The notes beneath the pieces are model-generated. The model had not been told where the DNA came from and did no database searches. It worked only from the letters and a program-made list of their open reading frames with translations. DNA of 64,000 bases. Source: JACPDH01 sp041671505 (GTDB lineage Bacteria; Acidobacteriota; Thermoanaerobaculia; Gp7-AA8). The position numbers were made by a program, and so were the translations under genes. This document shows, piece by piece, positions 7,487-15,396 of this stretch (within the stretch, counting starts at the first letter, position 1; every line of letters begins with the position of its first letter). The stretch lies in assembly GCA_041671505.1 (NCBI GenBank), contig JBAZBK010000006.1, positions 1 to 64,000 of the forward strand, read 5' to 3'.

Positions 7487-8208
7487 CGCGCTGCCTTCAG
7501 AGCCTGTGCGGGTGTCCTTCCGAAGCGACGCTGGCGGGCGTCGAACTCCTGAAGCGCGTCGTCGAGATCCTCCGCGGTGAAGTCGGGCCACATCCGGTCG
7601 ATGAAGACGAGCTCCGCGTAGGCGCACTCCCAGAGGAGGAAGTCGCTCAGGCGGCGTTCGCGTCCGGTGCGGATGAGAAGGTCGACGTCGGCGGATGGCC
7701 CGTCGGCGTGCATTGCGCGGCCGAGCGCGCAAGCCATCTCGTCGCGCGAAGAGGGAGCTGCCGCCGCGGCCGTGACCAGGAGGTCGCGCGACGAGTAGTC
7801 GATCGCGATCCGGAGATGGAGCCGCGCGCCGTCGCGCGTCGCGGCCTCGGTGCGCTCGATCTCCCGGACGAGGCGCGGCGAGAGGCGGTCACGCCGTCCG
7901 ACGACGCTGATGCGCACGCCTTCGCGAAGTGCGCGATCACGTTCGCCTCGGAGATATGCCGAGAAAAGAGCGAAAAGGCCGCGCACTTCTCCTTCGGGAC
8001 GTCGCCAGTTGTCGGACGAGAAGGCATAGAGCGTGAGCATCGGCAACGCGAGACGCACGGCTGCCTCTGTGGTACGCCTCACGGCGGACGCGCCAGCTCG
8101 ATGGCCCTCGAGGCGGGGGAGCCCGCGCTCCGCCGCCCAACGGCCGTTGCCGTCCATGACGATCGCAAGATGTCGACAAGTACTTTGAAACGCAAAGTTA
8201 ACGAGCAT
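7483..8208 (-). CDS. uppS: Isoprenyl (undecaprenyl-type) diphosphate synthase, cis-type
   Basis: A 241-residue cis-prenyltransferase that elongates farnesyl diphosphate with isopentenyl diphosphate. The catalytic-Asp motif AIVMDGNGRWA is at 15-25, SSDNWRRP is in the middle, and the C-terminal substrate motif reads LIRTGRERRLSDFLLWECAY; the usual RTSGE is RTGRE but the key Arg, Glu and Ser positions are kept. The start is awkward: the ATG at 8208 is the only one that preserves the first beta strand (HLAIVMDG), yet codons 4-9 coincide with a 17-base inverted repeat identical in design to an operator found at 9239. It is downstream of the winged-helix regulator and coupled to the reductase. Confidence 0.85.
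   Translation of the reverse strand: MLVNFAFQSTCRHLAIVMDGNGRWAAERGLPRLEGHRAGASAVRRTTEAAVRLALPMLTLYAFSSDNWRRPEGEVRGLFALFSAYLRGERDRALREGVRISVVGRRDRLSPRLVREIERTEAATRDGARLHLRIAIDYSSRDLLVTAAAAAPSSRDEMACALGRAMHADGPSADVDLLIRTGRERRLSDFLLWECAYAELVFIDRMWPDFTAEDLDDALQEFDARQRRFGRTPAQALKAAR
8182..8198. promoter_or_regulatory. Inverted repeat ACTTTG-N5-CAAAGT (copy 1)
   Basis: A perfect six-base inverted repeat with a five-base spacer (AAACG) lies just inside the 5' end of uppS and 40 bases downstream of the winged-helix regulator gene. The identical half-sites and spacing recur at 9239-9255. Paired sites around a regulator gene are what one expects of its own operator. Confidence 0.6.
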
Positions 8209-8237
8209 GAGCTCTCCTCGTCCGGGACGGCCCGGCG

Positions 8238-8615
8238 TCAGTTCTTCTTCATCGCGCGGATGAGCGCTTCCATGTGGGCGAGATAGCGCTCCAGCGCCTT
8301 GCGCCCGGCGGCGGTGAGGCTGTAGTCGGTCCTTGGAACGCGCGCTTCGAACGACTTGCTGCAGTCGACGTAGCCGGCGTCCTCGAGCTTGCGCGCGTGG
8401 ACGCTGAGGTTGCCGTCGCTCGCGCCGAGGATCGACTTGAGCTCGGCGAACGAGAGCGAGTCGTGGATGGAGAGGGCGGAGACCATGCCGAGGCGAAGGC
8501 GCTCGTGGATGATCCGGTCGAGGCCGGGCGATGCGGCAACGCTTTCGCTGACGACCTCGAGCCGTCTCGCCTGGCCTTCCTGCCTGCGTTGAGCCGATGC
8601 TTTCTTAGCCGCCAT
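8238..8615 (-). CDS. Winged-helix transcriptional regulator (HTH_34-like)
   Basis: A 125-residue DNA-binding protein with a single winged-helix domain: IHERLRLGMVSAL (35-47), LSFAELKSILGASDGNLSVH (recognition helix at about 64-76), then the wing with YVDCSKSF and RTDYSLTAAGRKALERYL. It matches the small winged-helix family (PF13601 type, close to MarR/PadR proteins) usually encoded next to a membrane protein. The basic N-terminus (MAAKKASAQRRQEGQ) may add DNA contacts. It overlaps the upstream membrane protein gene by 11 bases. The two ACTTTG-N5-CAAAGT repeats upstream and downstream are its probable operators, implying autoregulation. The ligand or signal is unknown. Confidence 0.85.
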   Translation of the reverse strand: MAAKKASAQRRQEGQARRLEVVSESVAASPGLDRIIHERLRLGMVSALSIHDSLSFAELKSILGASDGNLSVHARKLEDAGYVDCSKSFEARVPRTDYSLTAAGRKALERYLAHMEALIRAMKKN

Positions 8616-9210
8616 GATGCCTCGCGATGATTGCTCCGAAGACGAGATGGAGACCGCCGAAACCGACGGCCATGAAGGCGTCGGCCCACGACGCGGGTGA
8701 GACGAACGCGGTGCAGCCGAGCAGAATGAATAGGATTCCCATCACCGGCACGATCCGGACCGAGAATGCTCCGCCGGCGACGACCGCCGTGCCGTAGAGG
8801 ACGAGCCAGACCGCGGGGAGCATCTCGAGGTGCCCGCGCGCGGCGAGGGCCGCGGTGATGATCGCTCCTGCGAGCAGGGGCGGCGTGTACGAGAGGGCGA
8901 AGCGGCGTCCCTGCATCGTGAACGGGGAGCCGCCCACGCGGCGCAGCTTCGCGACGACGGCAGCGATTCCGAGGGTCGCGGCGACAGCCGCGGCAGCGAT
9001 CCAGACGGCAAACCAGGCGAGGGGAGTCGGCTGGAGATGGGCCACGATGCTCGCGAGGAGGGCGATGACGCCGACGGCCACGCCGCCGATGCCGGGGACA
9101 CCAGTGAACGATTCGGCGCGCTCGAGTGTCGAGCGAATGAAGCGGAGATTGTCGATCGCCTCGTCGTGGATCGACGCCGGGGCGGGATCGGTTTCAGCGC
9201 GACTCTTCAC
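8605..9210 (-). CDS. Six-helix membrane protein paired with the winged-helix regulator
   Basis: A 201-residue integral membrane protein with a short acidic N-terminus (residues about 1-40) and about six hydrophobic helices. I chose the GTG at 9210 (VKSRAETD); an in-frame ATG at 9252 would put the operator at 9239-9255 inside the coding sequence and is less likely. The function is unknown; conserved membrane proteins of this shape commonly precede small winged-helix regulators and may sense envelope state. Its stop overlaps the regulator start, so the two form an operon that may continue into uppS. Confidence 0.7.
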   Translation of the reverse strand: MKSRAETDPAPASIHDEAIDNLRFIRSTLERAESFTGVPGIGGVAVGVIALLASIVAHLQPTPLAWFAVWIAAAAVAATLGIAAVVAKLRRVGGSPFTMQGRRFALSYTPPLLAGAIITAALAARGHLEMLPAVWLVLYGTAVVAGGAFSVRIVPVMGILFILLGCTAFVSPASWADAFMAVGFGGLHLVFGAIIARHHGG

Positions 9211-9238
9211 GTCGTCGATGATAGGCGACGCGCGGAGT

Positions 9239-9255
9239 ACTTTGCAATACAAAGT
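9239..9255. promoter_or_regulatory. Inverted repeat ACTTTG-N5-CAAAGT (copy 2), probable operator
   Basis: A perfect inverted repeat with spacer CAATA, located 29-45 bases upstream of the chosen GTG start of the membrane protein gene. That places it across the expected promoter of the membrane-protein/regulator operon. It has the same half-sites and spacing as the copy at 8182-8198. Confidence 0.65.
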
Positions 9256-9295
9256 TTAGGCGGCGTCACGGCCGCTTGCAACTTTCGAACCGCGC

Positions 9296-9916
9296 TCAGA
9301 GGGTGACTTCCCACAGAGCGAAGAACGAGCCGCGGAAAGGAGTTCGCGCGAACTGGCGCAGTCCTGCCTCCAGGAGAAGCGGCTCGAGCCCTTCGCGGGC
9401 GTAGCGGGTGAAGTAGACCGTCTCGAACCAGCGGATCGCCGCGACCGACAGGCGGTGAAGCACTGGCTGGCGAGGCAGCTCGTAGTCGAGGATGAGGATG
9501 CGGCGGCTCGTCACGCGCGCCGCCTCACGGAGGACGTCGATTGCCACCGCGCGCGGCATGTCGTGAAGCGCGAGCGAGAGCATGGCCGTCTCGAACCGAC
9601 GGTCGGCGAAGCCGAGCCTTCGCGCGTCCATGAGGGCGAACTCGATCTTCGCATCGGGCAGCTTCTCGCTCGCCTGGGCGAGCATCTCGAGGGTGACGTC
9701 GATCCCGGTGACACTGGCGCCGGCGCGCGCGAGTCGGCGCGCCATCTCGCCGGTCCCGGTGCAGATGTCGACGACCCGTTCCCCCTCAGCGATCTCCGCG
9801 CGGGACACGCTCTTTCGATAGACGTTCCCGATGGTGAAGGCGAAGAGGTCGTAGACCGGGAGCCAGAATCGGAAGTACCGGTGGGTGTAGGCGATGTAGC
9901 GATCGCTTCCCGCCAT
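9296..9916 (-). CDS. Class I SAM methyltransferase, UbiE/MenG-like
   Basis: A 206-residue methyltransferase. Motif I is VVDICTGTGEMARRLA (about 43-58), with the acidic ribose-binding residue in GIDVTLEML and a post-motif LSLALHDMP. The N-terminal SDRYIAYTHRYFRFWLPVYDLF resembles the start of UbiE/MenG quinone C-methyltransferases, so a quinone or lipid substrate is plausible but not shown. The ATG at 9916 matches the family start. It is not obviously in an operon; the promoter region lies between it and the basic-protein gene at 10120. Confidence 0.75.
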   Translation of the reverse strand: MAGSDRYIAYTHRYFRFWLPVYDLFAFTIGNVYRKSVSRAEIAEGERVVDICTGTGEMARRLARAGASVTGIDVTLEMLAQASEKLPDAKIEFALMDARRLGFADRRFETAMLSLALHDMPRAVAIDVLREAARVTSRRILILDYELPRQPVLHRLSVAAIRWFETVYFTRYAREGLEPLLLEAGLRQFARTPFRGSFFALWEVTL

Positions 9917-10119
9917 CGCAACGATCGTAACCGACCGACGTCGTGAAATCGAGCGACCGGCCCGCGCCCACCCGTCGGAAGGTGACCGCACAGAATGGGT
10001 AAAGCTCCGCGTCCGGGCCTTCCGGCCGCGCCCGCCGGAATCGGGAAGAAGTCAGGTCGACTCCACCCTTCCGGCGAAGCGCGAGGAACGATGCCGTGCG
10101 ATCAGGAAGAGGCGATACC

Positions 10120-10368
10120 CTAACGGCGAGCTTTTGCCGTCTTCTTCGCGGCCTTCCTGGCCATCGGCTTCGCGGCGGGCTTCGCAGCCTTCTTCGCCGC
10201 GCGAGCGGCGGCTCTCTTCTTCTTGGCACGCCACTGGGCCATGTAGTCGCGCTGGTAGTCGCGCAGACATCCGCGGCAGAGCTTCCCCTTGGTGGGATGC
10301 GTGTAGGTGTTCGATGCCGTCATCTTGTGGATCATTGCCTTGCAGAGACTTCCGGTCTTAGATGCCAT
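10120..10368 (-). CDS. Small basic protein: Cys-rich head with histone-H1-like tail
   Basis: An 82-residue protein in two parts. The head (1-45) holds Cys9, His14 and a CxxC pair (Cys31, Cys34), arranged like a small zinc-binding fold, followed by RDYQRDYMAQW. The tail (48-82) is almost entirely Lys, Ala, Arg and Pro in AAKKAAKPA-like repeats, as in bacterial H1-like DNA-compacting proteins. An excellent GGAGGAAA site precedes the ATG at 10368, suggesting strong translation. I infer nucleic-acid binding. I do not recognise a named family for the head. Such repeats are prone to length variation. Confidence 0.75.
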   Translation of the reverse strand: MASKTGSLCKAMIHKMTASNTYTHPTKGKLCRGCLRDYQRDYMAQWRAKKKRAAARAAKKAAKPAAKPMARKAAKKTAKARR

Positions 10369-10602
10369 CGCTCAGATTTCCTCCGTGCGTTAGACGTTCG
10401 GGCGGGGCCATGACCGCGAACTTGCGGCTCGAACTCCGGTTCCTAACGGTTGCCGGTTCATGAATCGTCGTTGCCAGAATTATATCCCCGAAGAAAGCGG
10501 GTGGACGGTCTAATTCAAAGAAAGTTTGGCCGGATCGGGGCCGACTGCACTTTCGGGCAGTCGTTAGGGATGCGTCCCCGGCCCGGCGGGCAGCTTCCGG
10601 CC
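10369..10602. other. Intergenic region without recognisable gene
   Basis: About 230 bases between the LRR-protein stop and the start of the basic-protein gene. It contains the basic protein's ribosome site and probably its promoter. No repeat-family member, hairpin terminator or coding signal is convincing here. Confidence 0.4.
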
Positions 10603-13600
10603 TCACTCGATCCGGAGCACCTGGTCGCCGCTTCCGTTGTCGACGCTCGTGACGAACGGGATGACCGCGCCGTCGCCGGAGACGACCTGGAACCTTAACG
10701 AAACTCCGAGCAGGTCCTCACCGCGCGCGGTCGCCGGCAGCCGGTTGCTCAAATCGGTCAGGAGCACGAAGCCGTTCGGCGCGAGATCGACGTCGAAGCT
10801 CGCGATCGGGCCGTAGACGAGCGAGCGGCTGTCGCCGTAGGACGCGATCACTCGAACCTTAACCGCGGCGCCGGCGGTCTCGGCGATTCCGACGTTCGAG
10901 CGGAACGACGCCGGTTTCTGCGACAGGATCGTCGCAACCGACGAGACCTCGAGGCCATTGATCTGACGCGACTGACCGAGGCGCATCGCCGAGCTTCGAG
11001 GCAGAGCCGGAACTCCCGTGCCGTAGGTGCCGGGCCGGTCTCCAACGGTGGCGTACGTTCTGCTGGTCGCCGCGACCGAGCCGCTCGACGGCGTGTAGAC
11101 GATGAAGCCGAGCGATCCGCTCGGAGCGCCGAAGTGCGTGCCCGCGACATCCGAATACTCGATGGTCTCTCCCGCGCCGAGCGCCAGCGGCTTCGTGAAC
11201 CTGACGCCATCACGCTGGAAGTACTCGAGCGTGCCGGAGGCCGCGACGCTTCCGACATTGCTGATCGAGACGTCGGTGCGGAAGAATGTGTCGTTCGCTC
11301 CGCGCACGACGCCGGCTACGGGGATCACGACAGGCTCGCCCCGATTCGCGCCGGCGAGCTGGGTCCAGTCCGCGACGCTCCAGAAGTCTCCGCTCTGCTG
11401 GTCGACAGGCGTCGCATACGCGACGACGCGCCCCGTCGATGCCGGATCGTTGACGACTCGTGCCATCACTGCGCCTTCCGGCACCCGGTCGATAAGCCGG
11501 AGCATCCGGAAGGGCGCCACTGCTTCGGTGAGGCTCGTCAGCTCCGCGCCGCTCGCGGAGAAGAAGCGGACGGTGACCGTCGACGCGGCGCCGGCAGTCT
11601 CCTGAACGAAGATGTTGGTCCTCGTCGTCGCGCTCTTGCGCATCCCGGAAAGAACGAGGCTCTGTCCCGGCGCAAGTGCGCGGTCGGAGCGGAAGACCGG
11701 AATGACCGAACCGTAGGTTCCGAGCGCGCTGCTGACATTGAAGATGCTCGCCGCGGCGTAGATCTTGTCGAAGTCTCGCGATCGAATCTGCACCGTTCCG
11801 GTGACCTGATCGCCGCCGAATACCGTCGTGACGACGTCGGCGAGCTTCACGCCCTGCCCGGGCGCAACCGGGGCGATCGGCGCGCTCTTCGACGCGGGAG
11901 GCGCGTCCATGGACGGCGAGAAGTACATCGAGAGGTCGCTCAGAGCGCTCACACCGAAGACGTTGGTGATCGTCACGTCGGAGATGAAGAGGCCGACGCC
12001 GCCCCGCACGTGGCCGACCCCCGGGATGATCAGCGCGACCTGGCCGGGCGCGAGTGGTGGCACGTCGCTCGTCGAGGTGGTCGGCTTCACGGTATCGACG
12101 ACGGTGACGATGCTGATGCCGACGGCAGGCGTCTCCATCACGCCACGCCGCGCGCTCGTCGCAAACGAGCGCGCCCCGGCCGCGCCGGTGGCGTAAACGA
12201 GCGAGAGCGTCCCCGCCGCCGTGCCGCTGAGCGAACCTGCGTCGGGTCGCAGCGTCCTGTCGATCTGGAAGCTGACCGTCACGCTCGCGCCGGGCGCGAT
12301 GGTGACGAGACCCGACTGCGGCACGATGAAGCCGACATCCGAGACGACGATGCCGTTGAGCGGCCCGTTGCCGAGGTTCGTGAATGTCGCCGATCCGACC
12401 GGGTTCTCTCCCGGGGGCGCCGCGACGTCCACGCGGTCGTTCGCCGCGTCGCCCAGCGCAGTACCTTGCTGTGCCGAGGCGGAGAGGAGCTTCACCGGAA
12501 TGCGAACCGTTCCCTGGAAGCCGGTGCCGGTGATCGACACCTCTCCCGAGTACGCGCCCGCCGGCCGGGCCAGAGCTCGAATCGTCACGTAGAGCTCTTC
12601 GTCGGGGCCTAACTCGGCGGTGGAGAGCGACTGCGTGAAGAGATCTCCCGACTGCGCGATCGTCAGCGTCGTCGGCAGATCGCCGTAGTTGCGGACCTGG
12701 TAGTAATCCTCGGCGCCGGCCGTATTCGCGCTCGCGACGAGTCCCGAGGGATAGGTCGTCACGACCGGCAGGGGAGGCGAGATCGTCGCGGCGGTCGTCG
12801 TGGCGGTCATCGTCGCAGTCGGCTCGCTGATGACCGTGTTCTTCTGGATGTAGAACGGGTAACTGACCGTCGTGATGACGAAGAAGTAGGTCTTCTGCGC
12901 CGAGAGGCCGTCGACGGCGTACGAGGAGGTCGATTTGTCGGGAGTCGTGACGACCTTCTCCGGCGCGCCGCCGGGCGAAGTCGCGACGCTGATCGCATAG
13001 CCGCCCGGATCCTGGTAGTAGCCGATCCGGTCCCACGTGAAGACGACCGTGTCGCTCTTGATCGCGGCGACCTTCGCGTTCGTCACGGCCACGGTCTGAA
13101 ACTCGCGGAACGAAGCACCCTCTTTGCGATCGAGGAAGGCCTCGAGCGCGGTGTCGTTCGTGTAGAGCGCGTTGTAGCCGAAGTCGCTCCCGTTGTCGGC
13201 GAGCGACGAGAGGTTGAGCAGTTGTGGAGGCACCGGGCCGGAGAGGTTGTTGAGCTCGATGCCGAGCTCCTCGAGTGTCGCGAGCTGGCCGAGCTGTGGC
13301 GGGATCGGGCCGTTGAGCCGGTTCTGGCCGAGTTGAAGGGAGCGAAGATTCGGCAAGTTGCCGACTTGAGGCGGAATCGTTCCCGCCAGTTGGTTGCCTC
13401 GAAGGAAGAGGTACTGAAGCCCCTGCGCCTGCGCGAGCTCCGGAGGGATCGTTCCGCTGAGCTCGTTGTGCTCGAGCGCGAAGAACTCGAGCGTCTGAAT
13501 GCTGCCGAACGCTGCCGGAATCGTTCCCGTCAGCGCGTTCTCGCTCAGGTCGAAGTTGACGACGCTCGTCATCTGCGCGAGCTCGGGTGGAATGACTCCG

Positions 13601-15153
13601 GTAAGCTGGTTCGCGGCGAGACCGAAGTACTGCATGCGCACGAGGTTTCCAAGCGACGCGGGGATCGTGCCAGTGAGCCGGTTCACGCCGAGGTCGAACG
13701 CGTCGAGCGACGTGCACTGGCCGAGCTCCGGCGGGATCGCGCCGGTCAGCTGGTTGTCGAAAAGGAAGAGGGACTGGATGGCGCCTAACTTGCCCAGTTC
13801 CGGTGGAATCGTCCCGCTCAGGGTGTTTCCCTGCGCCCAGAGCGCCGTGAGGTTCGACAGGTTGCCCAGCTCGCGCGGAATGCTCCCGCTCAGCTTGTTC
13901 GCGCTGATCGAGAGAAACGTCAGGTTGGAGAGTCTGCCGAGCTCGGGAGGGATCGTGCCTGTGAGCTGATTCCCGCCCACGTCGAGGTCGGTCAGCTCTG
14001 CGAGGTTGCCGAGGCCCGGGGGGATCGTGCCGCTTAGTGTGTTCGCGCCGAGGATGAGAGTCCGGAGCGCGGTTGCGCCGGCGAGCTCCGGCGGGATCGT
14101 CCCTGAAACGAGATTGTTCGAGAGCGTGAAGTTCTGTAGCGCAAGCATCGCGCCGATCTGCGCCGGGATCGTTCCCGTCAGCTGGTTGTACGCGAGAAGG
14201 AGATCCTCCAACTTCGCCAGTTGCGTCAGTTGAACCGGGATGCTTCCCGTGAGGGCGTTACCCTCGGCCCATAAGCGGGTGAGGTTCGCAAGCCCGCCAA
14301 GCTCCGCCGGTATCGCTCCCGTGAGGCCGTTCTGCTGGAGCTGAAGGTATTCGAGCGTTGCGATCTGTCCGAGCTTCGCAGGAATCGTCCCGGTGAGCCT
14401 ATTCTCACCGAGATCGAGAATGCGGAGCTTCGGCAGGTTTCCGAGCTCCTGCGGGATCGAGCCGCCGAGGTCGTTGATTCCGAGCGCGAGCTCTTCGAGA
14501 GTTGCCAGTGAGCCGAGCTGCGGGGGGATGTTTCCGGTCAGCGCGTTGTTCGCGAGGTCGAGGTAGACGAGCGACGGAAGCTGTGCGAGCTGTGCGGGGA
14601 TGGTCCCGTTGAGCTGGTTGGATGAGAGACGGAGCTCGGTGAGCTTGCCCAGCGATCCGAGAAAGGCCGGGATGCTCCCCGAAAGCTGGTTGTTCCAGAG
14701 CGCGAGCATCTCGATGTTCGCGAGTGACGCGAACGACGACGGGATCGTGCCGGTCAGGAGGTTCGAGTTGAGCTCGAGCACGCGGAGCTTCGACAGCGAC
14801 CCGAGCTGCGATGGAATCGTGCCGCCGAGCGAGTTCCCCGGCAGGTAGAGCACTTCGAGGTTAGGCAGCTGGCCGAGCGTGCCGGGGATGCTGCCGACGA
14901 GGTTGTTGTACCCGAGGTTGAGCTCGACGACCGTCGTTCCGGCCTCGTTGCAGACGACGCCGCTCCAACTGCACTCGGTGCCGGGCGCGCTTCCCCATCC
15001 GCCGCTTCCCGACCACGACTGCCCGGCTGTCGCGTTGTAGAGCGCGAGCAGCGCCGTGCGCTCCGGCGAGGGGATCGCGCCTTCGAGCGCGGGCGCGGTC
15101 GAGAGGAATCCGACGAAAAGCAGCACTGCACGCGCGCAACGATTGGCTCGCAT
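10603..15153 (-). CDS. Giant secreted leucine-rich-repeat protein with Ig/FN3-like C-terminal modules
   Basis: A 1516-residue exported protein. A signal peptide (about 1-24) precedes a plant-style LRR cap (LLALYNATAGQSW ... CSWSGVVCN, about 33-69). Residues 75-650 are 24 consecutive repeats, each exactly 24 residues long, of the plant-specific pattern LxxLxLxxNxLxGxIPxxLGxL. A fibronectin-III-like module follows (about 685-790), then several beta-sandwich-like segments rich in Thr/Val/Gly to the C-terminus, two of which share an 'Alapgqslvlsg/mRlgqsrqing' type element (about 1170 and 1410), suggesting internal duplication. No sortase, PEP-CTERM or Por sorting motif is evident. The likely role is adhesion or ligand binding at the cell surface. 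GGGAG precedes the ATG at 15153. Confidence 0.9.
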   Translation of the reverse strand: MRANRCARAVLLFVGFLSTAPALEGAIPSPERTALLALYNATAGQSWSGSGGWGSAPGTECSWSGVVCNEAGTTVVELNLGYNNLVGSIPGTLGQLPNLEVLYLPGNSLGGTIPSQLGSLSKLRVLELNSNLLTGTIPSSFASLANIEMLALWNNQLSGSIPAFLGSLGKLTELRLSSNQLNGTIPAQLAQLPSLVYLDLANNALTGNIPPQLGSLATLEELALGINDLGGSIPQELGNLPKLRILDLGENRLTGTIPAKLGQIATLEYLQLQQNGLTGAIPAELGGLANLTRLWAEGNALTGSIPVQLTQLAKLEDLLLAYNQLTGTIPAQIGAMLALQNFTLSNNLVSGTIPPELAGATALRTLILGANTLSGTIPPGLGNLAELTDLDVGGNQLTGTIPPELGRLSNLTFLSISANKLSGSIPRELGNLSNLTALWAQGNTLSGTIPPELGKLGAIQSLFLFDNQLTGAIPPELGQCTSLDAFDLGVNRLTGTIPASLGNLVRMQYFGLAANQLTGVIPPELAQMTSVVNFDLSENALTGTIPAAFGSIQTLEFFALEHNELSGTIPPELAQAQGLQYLFLRGNQLAGTIPPQVGNLPNLRSLQLGQNRLNGPIPPQLGQLATLEELGIELNNLSGPVPPQLLNLSSLADNGSDFGYNALYTNDTALEAFLDRKEGASFREFQTVAVTNAKVAAIKSDTVVFTWDRIGYYQDPGGYAISVATSPGGAPEKVVTTPDKSTSSYAVDGLSAQKTYFFVITTVSYPFYIQKNTVISEPTATMTATTTAATISPPLPVVTTYPSGLVASANTAGAEDYYQVRNYGDLPTTLTIAQSGDLFTQSLSTAELGPDEELYVTIRALARPAGAYSGEVSITGTGFQGTVRIPVKLLSASAQQGTALGDAANDRVDVAAPPGENPVGSATFTNLGNGPLNGIVVSDVGFIVPQSGLVTIAPGASVTVSFQIDRTLRPDAGSLSGTAAGTLSLVYATGAAGARSFATSARRGVMETPAVGISIVTVVDTVKPTTSTSDVPPLAPGQVALIIPGVGHVRGGVGLFISDVTITNVFGVSALSDLSMYFSPSMDAPPASKSAPIAPVAPGQGVKLADVVTTVFGGDQVTGTVQIRSRDFDKIYAAASIFNVSSALGTYGSVIPVFRSDRALAPGQSLVLSGMRKSATTRTNIFVQETAGAASTVTVRFFSASGAELTSLTEAVAPFRMLRLIDRVPEGAVMARVVNDPASTGRVVAYATPVDQQSGDFWSVADWTQLAGANRGEPVVIPVAGVVRGANDTFFRTDVSISNVGSVAASGTLEYFQRDGVRFTKPLALGAGETIEYSDVAGTHFGAPSGSLGFIVYTPSSGSVAATSRTYATVGDRPGTYGTGVPALPRSSAMRLGQSRQINGLEVSSVATILSQKPASFRSNVGIAETAGAAVKVRVIASYGDSRSLVYGPIASFDVDLAPNGFVLLTDLSNRLPATARGEDLLGVSLRFQVVSGDGAVIPFVTSVDNGSGDQVLRIE

Positions 15154-15396
15154 CGTGGGCTCCCGTAGATGTGACGTTGGATTCAAGATAGCCCTCGCGA
15201 GGGGGAAGGGCAACGAAGGTGGGCTGCGGTCCTCGCGAGGAGCGGCGGTGCGATGCGGGAGCGCGAAGCGGGAGGCGGGAAGTCAAATCGTTCAGATCGC
15301 AGAATTCGGCAGGTTCCGTCTTACCATCCGTTGTGTCGCGTGACACCGACCCCGTTGCCTCGAGCGGGCTAGAAATCGCGACGGCCGAGGTGATCC

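Noticed and set aside
11210..13717. An 835-codon minus-strand frame inside the LRR gene, and a 492-codon plus-strand frame at 11134
   Set aside because: Both are out-of-frame readings of the LRR/Ig-like protein with no recognisable motif.
13222..14930. Regular 72-base periodicity that could be mistaken for a CRISPR array or tandem DNA repeat
   Set aside because: The period is the codon image of 24-residue leucine-rich repeats; there is no invariant repeat with unique spacers.
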